Shown here: piece after piece, positions 38,010 through 50,000 of the stretch
Layout: each line of letters begins with the position of its first letter
Position numbering within the stretch: position 1 is the stretch's first letter
Assembly (NCBI RefSeq): GCF_051020985.1
Contig: NC_135002.1
Span: 6,882,001 to 6,946,000, forward strand
Source: Nomia melanderi
Lineage: Eukaryota; Arthropoda; Insecta; Hymenoptera; Halictidae
Reading direction: 5' to 3'
DNA length: 64,000 nt
Made by a program: the position numbers and the translations under genes
The notes under the pieces: generated by a model
Databases searched by the model: none
What the model saw: the letters and a program-made list of their open reading frames with translations, nothing else
Told to the model about the DNA's origin: nothing

Positions 38010-41000
38010 TCAGTCAGAGGTTATGTTCTCCAGTTGAGAACTTTGTGGCGCTTCTTTGTTTGTGGCACCTTGCTCCCGTGTAGATGCCGCTTTGCTCGAA
38101 TTCACTTTATTATTTATGTCATCTGCGCTTTTGGACCATGAACAGCTCCTTCTGCCGGGAGACTTTGGCATGGACCAGGTGCTACTACGAGATCTTCTTT
38201 TAGGTGACGTGGAACGGGACTTCGCCCTTGTAATTTTCACTTTCGACGTTGACCTATCCCGTCTTCGTCTGTACCGATTCCTGCTGTTATTCCTCGACTT
38301 CGAACGACTCCGAGATCGAGATTTTTTTCGGGATCTCGATCGACGAGATCGTGATCGTACTCTAGGCGATTTCGATCTGGATTTTGACTTTCCTCGTCGT
38401 CGTTTCGATCGCGACCTACTTCGGCTTCTACTTTGCCTTCGACTCCGTGACCTAGAACCTGTCCTTGATTTCGATCTTGACCGTGATCTCGATCTGCTCC
38501 GAGACCTGGACCTTGATCTAGAACCCCGTTTTGACCTTGACCTTGATCTTGATCTCGTTTTAGATCTTGATTTGCTTAATGATCTATTACGACTACGAGA
38601 TCGTGAACTTCTATAGTCGAACGAATGGTAATCCTGGCCTACTAAGTGGGCAAAGTACTTGTAGTATTGCTCATTATATAAGTGGGGGTTGAAGGTCTGC
38701 AATGAACGATGGTTTCCGGTATTCCGCCACAAAAATCCTCTGCCTCCTCTTCCGCGGGCAAAACGAGCGCCTCTGCGCATACTCCTTGATAGTGTAGGGT
38801 AAAGCAAAGGTAATGCGGCTTCGTAATACCACGGTTGGGGGAATCGTGGGTATAGTGTTGGATATGGAAGAGGTTCCAAAGGAGCAGACGCTGTAATAAA
38901 AGAAATCAAATGATATATTTGTTAACTTTGACTTTGAATTAGTTAACGATTAAATTTACCTGCAGATGAAGACGGATATGAAACGTTTTGTTTAAAAACA
39001 CTTTTCAATTTCTTTGTTTGCCCTTCTACATCTGAGTCCTCGCTTCCACTTGCAGAATTTGCAGAGTCCTTTCCCTTTTTATTTTTTCTCTAAAAACGTA
39101 TTATTGTTAAAATAAATTTGCTGCAATAATAGGTATTATAATGTTAATGTATGTGACTCACCTTTTTCTTTTTCTCCTTCTTCGATTTTCTCTTTTTTGA
39201 CTTCTTATTTTTCTTGTCCTTTTTCCCATCTTTATCATTGTCTTCCGAACTTAACGCTTGAGTGGCACTATCTTGTTTATTATTTTTCTTGTCATCTTTT
39301 TTAGCATCCACTGACACTTCATCTATTTTAATTTCATTATTTTCTACTTTTATCTTGAAATATAAAATATAGTTGGATTTATTGTATGAATAAGAAAAAT
39401 GTAACCAAACAAAAGTTTTCCAGGATGAATACCTTTATTCTATCAAATAATTCGTCCAACAAACGAATACTTTCAAGTTGTCTTTGTGCTTTTATTAACT
39501 TTTGTCCCTCCCTGGCTATTTTCATAGACACTTTGTCTTCCTCCTTTTTACGAAATATAGTTATAGCTTTACGTTTACGTTTCTCTTCCCTATTTTGTTG
39601 CCTGCCCTTTTTGGCTACTGAATCAGCTTCTTCCTTTTTCCTATAGATAAAATTATGTAAGCGAATCAAATTCACGCTATAGCATCTACGAAGTTTATTG
39701 CTGTTTACTTTAACTCTTCACGTCGTTTTTCTTCAGCTTCTTCTTTCTTGCGGAGTCTTTCTGCTGCTAATGTATCCTGTGCTATAAGGCGTTTCCTTTC
39801 AAATTCTCTGTGTGCGACAGAGCTATCACTCATGTGCTTTGTTTTATCAAAAGTGATCTGCATTGAATGGTGAAAATAAAAGTAATGTTCTTTATTATAC
39901 TAACAACAAATATGTAATTATGTGTACATAGAGAAATGATGTCTTAAACACACCTTAATGGCAGCAGTAAATGCATTTTCTCCTTCCTTTTTAAGGAGTT
40001 TCATTCCGCGTAATGCATCCATTGCCCTAACAAAATCCATATATTCAACATACTGAATATACGCATCAAAAAATATTCCATCTTCATAACTAAATTTATT
40101 TATATTTGTGCCAAGACGCATTCTAGATCTGTATAGATCAGCAGCAGGTACATCAATTCTCCTTAGTGTTCCCCACTTTTTGAATATTTTGCTGATCAAG
40201 GATTCACTAGGCATAGTTGCACCATCTTCTATAAACCATTTAACTGGCAATCCTGTTATATGAACAGTATCAGGTCTTTCTCCAGCTTTTAATTCATTCA
40301 TATGCTTAGTATCTCTGAAGTACGAGTCCCAACTATGTCTTGTGGGAAAATCATCCTTTGCCTCTGCTGCACGAACTTTTAAAACATTGGGAAAACCAGA
40401 TAGATTCAGGCGTTGTGAGTCTAATCTGGCAAGCACACGCTGTAGCCTGCATCTGTCTTGTAGATCTCCTTCCAATCTGATAAATTCCAGTGTACTTTTG
40501 GCTACCTTCAGAGATGCAAACTCGTCCGGTAGTATAAGGGCACGTATCTTCTCCATTACTTCCCATGTTGATATAGTTTTTCCTGTTTATATCGCAGTTA
40601 ATTTTCTGTAAAAACCTACTATGCTGAACATAATATATGTAATTATAAATTAGCACAGAATCGAAAGAAACTGCATGAATTTCCTGTCAGAAAAATCAAT
40701 ATCATTAAGCGACATAGTAAGTAAAAATGACCCTAGAACTAATGGATTAGGTTTATGATGATGAACTCCATTAATGTGTAATGGTGAAAAATGGTAAGTT
40801 GTTTTATACATATGAAGAAAAATCACTTTATGAGGGTTTAAACGACAAATATTAGACAAAATGTTCTCCATTAAATAAAGGAGAAATATCATTCAAAGTA
40901 AAGATAAATTTATTAAATTTTTTGCCACTTTACCTGGGACCTTCAGTTGAGGAAGATTGACAGACACATTTATTTTTGCAACTGGTTTTAAATAAAGCGC

Positions 41001-41105
41001 ACGTGGTGTGTACAAGGGGACGATATCGCTGAGATCCCTACAGCTTCGAAATTGGTTAACAACCTCACTACTGGAATTTTCACCTATTTTCTTACCATCG
41101 CTCAT
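38010..41105 (-). CDS. AKAP17A: AKAP17A-like protein: splicing factor with RS domain and PKA-anchoring helix
   Basis: Nuclear-speckle splicing regulator and protein kinase A anchor (XE7/SFRS17A in human). Minus-strand exons 41105-40934, 40582-39954, 39857-39709, 39640-39433, 39353-39162, 39089-38960 and 38890-38010 join to 2361 nt, 786 residues, with all splice phases fitting. Domains: N-terminal LYLKPVAKINVSVNLPQLK (about 36-54), the conserved FPTRHSWDSYFRD (136-148), an RRM-like fold (about 161-270), a charged coiled coil (about 278-390) ending in ESIRLLDELFDRI, the counterpart of the human PKA-RII-binding helix, a Lys-rich stretch (about 425-460), an RG-rich patch (about 532-547) and a long RS/RD domain (about 588-755). 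The start is set at 41105; an in-frame ATG at 41159 would add 18 residues that look like leader sequence. Confidence 0.93.
38150..38620 (-). repeat. RS-domain coding repeat within AKAP17A
   Basis: The last AKAP17A exon contains a degenerate array of Ser-Arg codons (mostly AGA/CGA/CGG with TCT/TCA/AGT), encoding runs such as SRSRSRSRSK with Asp, Lys and Thr interruptions. RS domains are phosphorylated by SR/CLK kinases and direct proteins to speckles. The array keeps an opposite-strand frame open (38056-38616), which would give an implausible Asp-Leu-Arg-rich product. Confidence 0.85.
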
Positions 41106-41220
41106 TATTAATGAAATATACCTGTTTATGTAATAAAATACGCGATGGTTTCGAAACAAACTACATTTATTGTTAAATATCTATCTTACAACAAAGCAAA
41201 CCACGCAAGATGAAAATTAT

Positions 41221-41520
41221 TCAGTAGAGAGGTTGTATATCCATTCGAAACGATCCATGTAAAATCTTCCAGGAGCTGGTTCTTTTCTTCCACTTCACTT
41301 TAAATATCGTTTTCTTCACCGCGAATTGATTCACTCTCACCGATTTACATTCCGTTACTTCACCGTTAACTTTATTTACAACAGAATCATTTCGTTCTGT
41401 CACTGTAAATACTAACAGCAACTCGAAGACACAATACACCTCCTTCAATGGCACCTCGCGGCCGAGTCCAAGAATTTTAGCTGTGACTGTACGTATGACA
41501 AGAAATAAAAAAGACCACAC
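41221..41520 (-). other. unrecognised 99-codon open frame upstream of AKAP17A
   Basis: ATG at 41520, stop at 41221-41223. The predicted product starts with a hydrophobic stretch (MWSFLFLVIRTVTAKILGLG) and continues with basic sequence ending RMDIQPLY. I recognise no family. It lies on the same strand as AKAP17A, upstream of its start, so it may be a long upstream ORF in the 5'UTR, a separate small gene, or a chance frame. Confidence 0.25.
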
Positions 41521-41992
41521 AAATTGAAAGAAAATTTCCTTTACAATAATGTCAGATTATTTCGTAATTCCATTCAAATGAATATTTTCTATTGATAATT
41601 ATCGATTAAGACGCTTTAAATGAAGATTTAATTTTTTATTACAACAGACAACTGAACTGAATAGTTGCGCCATCTGTGGCAGCATATGATACTGAAGTTT
41701 AAGCGTTTCGCCGTGGATGACGTGATAGATGTTTTTTAATCACATGTACCATTATACATAAATTGAAGTTATTAATTAGAAACGCCGCATTAATAACTCT
41801 TAATACATATTATCGATTCAGTAGAATTCAGCAAACAATCTTTATATTTTTATTTCATTTCAAATGAAGCGCATATGCAATGCATGCTACCTAGGAAATT
41901 CCGATTTGTCATTAAGTGACCAGCGCGTTACGATTGGCCGCCGCATCAGCCAAGTGCATCAAGCGCCATTTGTTTGGACGCTCAATTTTCGG

Positions 41993-41997
41993 TCAGT
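41993..41997 (+). promoter_or_regulatory. initiator-like TCAGT, candidate pins transcription start
   Basis: An arthropod-type initiator match (TCAGT) sits 274-278 bases before the pins start codon, in CpG-containing sequence. A downstream promoter element at +28 is only partly matched. Five-base matches are common by chance. Confidence 0.25.
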
Positions 41998-42270
41998 TGC
42001 ATTCGGAAAGTGCGGCGATTAGGTGCTGAGTTAGAGGAATGAGGGACGCGTATTCTGTTCGTAGAAAGCACGCAGATGCTGCTATGTGAAAAAATAAATC
42101 GTGAGACGGAGAACCTGTGGACCACGATGCATAGAAAGTCTTGTGCGTTTAATTATTATCGTAGCCCGAATAATCACCTATTGTGCACATAAGACTCGTG
42201 TTATTTACGGTTGTGAAGCGGGGGGGATCGATTGTTAATTTATAAAGAAAACGAAGGCAAAAGGAGCACG

Positions 42271-44906
42271 ATGTCTTTAAGTGCGAGCGCAGAAAACTTA
42301 TCGTCCGAAGGGCAAGTAAGTGAACCATGATAATTACCACTTTTCCTCGCATGACTCATGCGAATCTTGTCATTGCATTACTATGAACGGCAATTATTTG
42401 CGAATTGTTCGCTTTACTTTATATTATTTATTCTTTCTTTTTACCTTTATCAAGCCTCCTGTAAATAGCTCAAAATATATTTCGATAGATATGAAATCTG
42501 TTGAGAAATAATACGTGAATATGTTTTTTCCCTCTGTCACTATATACGCGTTTACTACCCATTCATCAATTAATATTTTAATATTTACTACGAGCATGCT
42601 GTTTGCTGTGTCTCTTGTGTGTTCAACAGAAAGGAATTTGAAATATTGTTATGAGCTCCTGTCTGCAACCAATTTATTGAAGTTGCATACCTAGCCACTC
42701 CCATGACCATTCCAATACCCTTTCCACACACATTTTTTTTCATGTTTAAACATATTGCAATCATTTAGTAGATGTTCTGTGATTAGTTTTGTTATTATTC
42801 CATTTAAAGTTTCTAATATATTTTAAGTTAGCAGAAACTTTATTTGTATCAATAATAATTTAGTTTATAACAGGGCAATTTTTTTTATATTTAACAGAAC
42901 AGTGAAAGGTGGAATATGTGCCTTGAACTGGCGCTAGAGGGTGAACGCCTATGTAAGGCTGGAGATTGCAAATCTGGTGTTGCTTTCTTTCAAGCAGCAA
43001 TTCAAGCTGGCACAGATGACTTAAGGATATTAAGTGCAATTTACAGTCAGTTAGGAAATGCATACTTTTACCTGGGAGATTATGTGAAAGCAATGCAGTA
43101 TCATAAATTGGATTTGACGCTTGCACGTAACATGGGAGACAAATTGGGGGAAGCTAAATCTAGTGGAAACTTAGGAAACACGTTGAAAGTTATGGGAAAG
43201 TTCGATGAGGCTATGATCTGTTGTAAAAGGCACTTAGAAATTTCAAGAGAAATTGGGGATAAACTAAGCGAAGGAAGAGCTTTGTACAACTTAGGAAATG
43301 TTTATCACGCAAAAGGAAAGCAAGCTGGTAGAATAGGCCATCAAGATCCTGGAGAATTTTCTGAAGATGTTAGACAGTGTCTACAACAAGCTGTTCGTTA
43401 TTATGAAGAAAACCTAGAGCTAATGAAAGAACTAGAAGATTCTGCTGCTCAAGGTAGAGCATGTGGGAATCTGGGAAATACCTTCTACCTGTTAGGTGAT
43501 TTTCAACAAGCAATCTATTATCATAATGAGAGACTAAAAATAGCTAGAGAGTTTGGAGATAAAGCTGCTGAAAGAAGAGCAAACAGTAACTTGGGCAATT
43601 CGCACATATTTCTTGGTGAATTTGAAAAAGCTGCACAGCATTATAAAAGGACTCTAGATCTTGCACAAGATTTAGGAGATAGAGAAGTGGAAGCACAAGC
43701 TTGTTATTCTCTAGGAAATACGTACACTCTCCTTAGGGATTACCCAACTGCAATAGAATACCATTTGTGGCATCTTGAAATAGCTCAACAACTTAAAGAT
43801 CGAATAGGTGAAGGACGTGCCTGTTGGTCTTTGGGCAATGCTTATGCAGCAATGGGAAATCATGAAAAGGCACTGCATTATGCCAATCTCCATTTGAACA
43901 TTTCAAAAGAATTAGAAGATCCTATGGGTCAAGCTACAGCTCAAATGAATGTTGATGATTTACAAAAGATTTTAGGCCTGGAGAAAGGGCAACAAGAAAA
44001 TAATAAAGAAAATATTGCACAGAAACTATCAGCTAATAATACAGGATCAAATGTTAATATATCTTCACCTTGTAGATATAGACTTAGAAGGCAAAGTATG
44101 GATAACTTAGATCTTATTAAGGTAATGTTTAATTGCTTAATGTGTAGCATTATATTGACAGTATTAAATATATAAAGTAATTGCAACTTACTTTTAGCTT
44201 ACCCCTGATGCAAAATTGAAAGAACAAGCTGAATCTCAAATAGACAAAAGCAACAATGCAACTCCACAACTTACTCAAAAAGAAGAAGATAGTTTCTTTG
44301 ATCTTTTGTCTCGTTTTCAATCTGGAAGAATGGATGATCAACGTTGTGCATTGAATACAAATAGAGGTCAAAAGTTTAGACCAATGACACCTGAAGTATC
44401 TGATTCAGATGACAAGTGTGTATTTCTACAGAGTATTATGTTGTTCTGTATAATCTGGTATTAAAATATACTGACCCTATTTTCAGAGATGGAGAGGACT
44501 TGTTTGAGCTAATTGCTGGTATGCAAAGCAAAAGAATGGACGAGCAACGGGTAACGTTGCCTTATTTACCTGGCCTAAATACTAACCAGGATGCAGATGA
44601 TTCTTTCATTGAGATGCTTGTCAGGTGTCAGGTGTGTATTCAAATATTATAAATAATATCTTGATTCATTTATCATAAAAAAATTTTAATTGTGTGTTTA
44701 AACAGAGTTCGCGTTTAGAAGATCAACGGAGTCCTCTGCCTGCTCCATCAACGGTACAAGATGCAGAAGAAGATCATGGTCAAAGAAGTAATGGGACTCA
44801 AGCAGGTTCCACAGTTCCTGAGGAAGATCTTTTTGCTTTAATTCAAAGACTCCAGGCGGGACGAATGGAAGATCAGAGAGCTTCAGGACCTCGCAAAATG
44901 TGTTAA
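42271..44906 (+). CDS. pins: Pins/Rapsynoid (LGN/GPSM2 family): TPR and GoLoco spindle-orientation protein
   Basis: Cortical scaffold that links Gαi-GDP to Mud/NuMA and dynein, and to Inscuteable or Dlg, to orient the spindle in asymmetric and planar divisions. Exons 42271-42315, 42898-44121, 44198-44415, 44487-44631 and 44706-44906 join to 1833 nt, 610 residues, all in phase. The N terminus MSLSASAENLSSEGQ resembles insect Pins. About residues 20-385 form seven to eight TPRs with the repeated signature LGN.Y..LGD...A..YH. The linker carries RRQSMDNLDLIK (Ser415), matching the basophilic phospho-linker of LGN/Pins. Four GoLoco motifs follow (about 452-472, 498-517, 532-552, 583-602), each ending D/E-Q-R. 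The start ATG opens a 15-codon exon followed by a 582-bp intron. Confidence 0.96.
44287..44888 (+). other. pins: four-GoLoco module of pins (spread over exons 3-5)
   Basis: GoLoco 1 (DSFFDLLSRFQSGRMDDQR) is in exon 3, GoLoco 2 (DLFELIAGMQSKRMDEQR) in exon 4, GoLoco 3 (DSFIEMLVRCQSSRLEDQR) is split across the exon 4/5 junction, and GoLoco 4 (DLFALIQRLQAGRMEDQR) is in exon 5. Each keeps the acidic-aromatic N end and the Q-R end; the Arg of the D/E-Q-R triad contacts the GDP phosphates of Gαi. Confidence 0.92.
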
Positions 44907-47083
44907 AAAATACTTGCATATAATGGCAGAAAGCGACTTAAAACTAAATGAAATCTTAATACTATCTATATCGAGTTTTATAGCTATGCAATAGTTATCT
45001 CATTTTATGATTTCCAAACGTTTAGTGCTTAATTGTACAGCGTCTCTCACTAAGTAAATACGCGAATGGCAGCTGCAGTTATTGATCTAGATTCAAGAAA
45101 ATCTAAATTATCCTACCCATAAAAAGGAATATGTGCATTTATTGCTTATGGAATCATTGTATGAATATCACTAATATCTTAAAGAATCGTCCACTGGGTC
45201 TCAGTTCCCCACTTTTAACTTGGAATTGAAGTTTTTTTTTTACTACCTGAGTGTCCGTAATATAGTGCCAAAATCTGTACATATGAATCTAAGTTATGCG
45301 CGTAAAAAGTCAAAAGTTATGTAACATTGACTAGAAAATTATCTTTTTTTTTCTTTTAGTGTTCATGAAGTACAATCGTATTATTTCATAATGGGAAATA
45401 GGAAACTGGATAAATAATGACTTAAAAAGAAAGATATTCATTCTTGACCAGAGTAAACGAGCGACGTTCTGAACACTGCCAGGCTTAGATCACGAATCGT
45501 ATAAAAGTCTTGTTAAAGTATAGAGTATTGTATATTGAAGATCTATCAATCCTGGCGTTATCTGTTGCATATGCGGTATTGGAACGATTCATTTGGTTAC
45601 CGATTATTTTTGTAAAGGGTGGGAATGTTTGTGAACCTGGGTGCCAAACGTTTAATCGTTGGTTGCTAATTATTGAAAGCAAAGAATGGAATTGTTGGTC
45701 GTTGTATATTATATGTATTGTTCTCTCTCTATTGTACGTTGTCAAACGTATGCTCACAATCAAAATGAGTAACACGTACGGTTATAATAATTTATAGCGA
45801 ACGTTACCATTTTTATCTTATGTCGTTCATGTACTTCGTCCATTTGAGGGGACGCTGACCGAGTACTTGAGAGGAGTGACGTTAATCTCAATAGTACCTA
45901 ACTAATTAATCTGTATAGTAATTTTCCAAAGCGCTGAAACTTACTAATGAACTTAACTATATACAGGGGAGTTCGATTTATGTGAATTCTCTTATCTATA
46001 AACCTGATACGATGTAATGTATCACCTGATCTCCTTTGTGTTCCAAAAGAAAAGAAGTCGTTTAAAAAAAAAAAAAGAACACTAATACGACACGTTCATT
46101 GAACAAGCATATTGAACATTCCATTGAATATTCCATTGTATTTATGTCCTTAAAAATATCTATTGGATAAGTAACTTAAATTATTGTAAATTCTCGACGT
46201 TATTTATCTCCGACTACGCGGTAAGACCATTTATCAGAAAAGAAAGAAACGCTTCAGTGACAATTTTTAATGTAACTTATCGGGAAAAAAATGGTGGAAG
46301 AATGGAACAATGCCTTAATAAGTTATGCAATTTTATCGACCTAACAAGTACGTGTGCACGTGTGCGGTTAGAGGTTGAAAAATCTCACGCCTAAGTAACT
46401 ACTTACGTGTATAAATATATTAAAAAAAAAAAAGAAGATGTGTAACTAACTATAAAACTGACTATAAAATCTAAAACCGAGCCTGAACAAGGGACTATAA
46501 AACTATATCTTAAATATTGTTGAAGAAATATATGAATAGTTTACGGTGAACGTGGACTAATTATAATTCCTGAATGTAGCATTATTTTTCTTGTTGTTGT
46601 GGAAGATATCTAATTGTGAACTTGCGAATTAAACTTCGTTCCAATGGTGTAAATGTACAAGCTCATTCGTAATCGTGATCGTTGATAGAATTGATATTGA
46701 TTCATTCATTATTGAGTTAATATAATGAGAGATCGAGAATAATTATTTTTTGTAGAAGTTACATTTGTACTGGATTATATTATTATATACATAATAAGTG
46801 CGACGTCGCCATTGTAGTGTAACTACTAACGAAATAGAGTTTTCTTTGAATTGCAATTTTTTATAAAGTCTGTTTCCGACGTAAACTCGCATTTCATCTT
46901 CGTATAGTTATGTATAATACAGAGATTCAATAAATATATACTTTTTCCAGAATTTTTTATCCTTATTGTCGCGTTGATTCAACGAAGAAAATAAATTAAC
47001 AAAGAAAAATAGCTTTTAAAATATCTATTCCGACGTCGGAAGAAGCGACTGTCAACTTTTGTCATTGAAAGAGATTTTTAGAC
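44907..47083 (+). other. pins 3'UTR and pins-ADGB spacer
   Basis: AT-rich sequence with T and A runs, no domain-bearing frame (a 95-codon frame at 45510-45797 has no recognisable family). It ends with AATAAA at 46930-46935, so the pins 3'UTR may be about 2 kb. ADGB starts about 150 bp later. Confidence 0.6.
46930..46935 (+). terminator. candidate pins poly(A) signal
   Basis: AATAAA inside caataaatatatac, with T-rich sequence 15-35 bases downstream. It is the last such signal before the ADGB start codon on the same strand. Confidence 0.55.
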
Positions 47084-50000
47084 ATGTCCGTGAAGTCTAA
47101 AAAAGTAACTGAATCTGTATTCGGCTCGTCCTACGCGGAAGATTCTATATTATGGCCGGAATGGTCTGACACAGCGTTAAATAAAGAGAACTGGGCCAAT
47201 CCTAAAAGTAATAAGCGACTAACTAAATTTAGTTGAAGCTACATTTGCAGTATTGATTATAGATGGTACGGATGGGTTATTTATGGACACGCAACTCGTC
47301 GGATTACCACCCTCCTTGCAGCCCTCTGAATGGATAAGGGCAAAGAATTTAAGAAGCCTAACTGTAGGCTTATTTTTGAGATCATCTGTCATTTAATTTG
47401 CCATTTTATTATGTATTTTAAAAAACTGTCCGATTAGTGCCTGGGACAGATGTAAATTACATTAAAAATGAATCTAGGAACAGGTGACAGTGTTTGTTGC
47501 CACTTCAGAGTATCCAGATCTAATCACAAATAATCAGCACATATTGCATAGTGAAGTAAGTTCATAATTAATTGTTAAATATTTTTATCTTTACTCTTCA
47601 TTATTCGAAACTTAAATTTACGCAGAGTATAATTGATACGAGACAATCGTTTTAAATACGACGATTAAAATAGGCACGTGTCCAATTGACTGATGGTTCG
47701 ATTAAAAACAATTTTCAGTTTGCACGTTGGGTTATTTCCGCGCTAATAAACCTCCAGTATTGCGGCCGAGATGGATTGGAAATAAGTGGCGAGAACAGCA
47801 ATTTCATTTGGAATGGGCGGCACCAATCGTGGTGTGGTTGGATGCATGTGTATTCATTAAATAAAGCTGGTAAAGGAGTGCAGCATCGTCCTATCGTAAA
47901 TCCAAATGGTATGCATCGCTCTCTCTCTTTCTCCCTATTAAATAATTATATGAAACTGCTTTGCACTATATTATTTATTTTTAACTTCTATTTTTTGAGA
48001 ATAGATTTCTTATTCATGTTCTAAAATTAAAAACTTATTAATCCTCTATTTATTTACTATTAATGCCACTGTTACTAAGATTTGAAATATTTATGTTTAT
48101 TATAGGAAAATACGTCGTACGATTATACTTTTTGGGATCATGGCGTTACATCGTGGTAGATGACACGATACCAGTGAACCCCAATGGTTTACCACTCTTA
48201 CCCCGTACTGCAAATGGTCATGAATTGTGGCCCATGCTTCTTTCAAAGGCTTTATTGAAATTGTGTTCTGTGACGTGGTTCAGAAACCGTGAAATTGTGG
48301 ATTTCCATCCAGTTAGTTGTTTAACAGGTAAAATTAGAAACAAACAACGATAATCAGTGACATCTAAAAGAATTGGAGAAATCTGTTCATTTAGAAGACT
48401 AATAAAAATCAAATGAAGATAATATTTTCCTTTCTTTCGCATAATTTAGGATGGGTTTGTCTGCGATTAGAAATTGGCTATCTATCCCCTCAGGACAAAT
48501 GGGATTTACTAAGGAAATACACGGACCATTTCGAATGGGAAGCTAAAACGATGAAACATGGTACATAGGTCTCGCGTCACGTGTATTTAGCTTTTCTACA
48601 CTTTGTTTATAGTCACGGCCCTTTGCAAACAGAAACTTTGGAGTCCAAGAAGGACAACGACGAGCTGAAGTCGAAAGAAACGTCACCATCAAAGAAGTCC
48701 AAGGGTACGGAGGGATCAAAAACATCGAAGGATACAGTTGAATCGAAAAAATCGAAGGACACTGAACGATCAAAAAAATCCAAGGGCGATCAAAGGAAGA
48801 AACCAGTTATATTAAAAAAGCCTGAACCAGTGACTCTGTTTCTTGGGTTGGAAGACATGAAGACACTTTCTTCTGAGACTGTTCCTGGTCTGTCTCCCTG
48901 TGAGAACCATTTAATTTTCATCGCGCAGATTCGTGACATCCCTTTGGACCCTGAAGATGTACATCGTATAATTTATTAAGATTATTTTCTACATTTCCAT
49001 ATTCAGGTCGACTAAAAATAGGAAACATGTCATAGGTGAAACCTCCATTGGCAAGATGGAAGCATTTCCGTTGGGTAAAATGGGCCTCGGAGAAAGGCAT
49101 GATCAATCCTGCTGACTACTTTGCTCCGATTCGTTTCCTAAAAATTGTTAGTCCCCTGAAAAGTTTCGGTGAAACCATAATCAATAAACACACTGATGAA
49201 ATCGTTGAGAAAGCTGATGAGAAAGATGTTTCTGACCCTAAATCCACTCCGAAAAGGACAGAAAAGACGAAATCCCGTGATAGATCCAAGGAATCCAAAA
49301 GCCAGACGCCAAAACCATCTGTCAAAAAGACACCTGAGAAAGCTCCTCCATTTGACATTACATTCTGGGCAGACTTCAATAAAATGGGACCCTACGTAAA
49401 GGACGTCCACTTTTTTTATAAACTAGACTACTTTCAGTACACTGCAAGAGTGTCGGATCGCTTCACGGTTAAAGATTCTCACGACAAGAAAATCGATTCG
49501 AAGAAGAGTAGCAAAAAGGGTAGCAGAGAACATTCCCCCGTGAGGATTACATCGAGAGAAGCTAAATTCATCGACATCCACTGCTGGCCCCAGAAAATGT
49601 TGAAGAGCAGAAATGAACCCTTGTACCTATTCGTTGATTCCTTGGAAGAAAAATTTTTCTTAATCAATTTCTCCACGTTCCAAGTTTCCGCCGATCCTCA
49701 AGCGTCAAGTTCAGTTTCGGAAGAGGACGCTAATAAATCAACTGATGACTTAGCAAACCAATCGAATGATTTACAAACAGTATCGAGATTTACTCGTTTG
49801 GTAGCGATTAAGGACTACTTGATCATAGAAAGACACAGCTGGTTCCACAGACAAAAATACGGTAATGATTTGGTCCATCTTCTAACAACTGGAACAAGGT
49901 CAACGGTGCTAGAGCTAGAATCAGGGAGACACTTGTTGCGAATGTATTGCGGCTCGGAAGCTAATTGCTTCGTGACAATCTCCTCGGACACGATCTTCCA

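Larger units (their letters stand above)
41106..42270. promoter_or_regulatory. shared upstream region of the divergent genes AKAP17A and pins
   Basis: The two start codons lie 1165 bp apart and point away from each other, so this interval must hold the 5'UTRs and promoters of both, perhaps as one bidirectional promoter. A minus-strand open frame of 99 codons (41520-41221) ends 116 bp upstream of the AKAP17A start; it could be an upstream ORF, a small gene or chance. A TCAGT initiator-like site lies at 41993-41997. Confidence 0.6.

Noticed and set aside
42916..44175. 419-codon frame read straight through as a complete pins protein
   Set aside because: The real start is in the upstream exon at 42271, and the frame past 44121 is intron: the donor AAG|gtaatg joins the GoLoco exons starting at 44198.
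48561..48590. A 30-bp ADGB intron with acceptor tatttag
   Set aside because: It is in phase but too short for insect splicing; the acceptor ending 48632 gives a 72-bp intron in the same phase.
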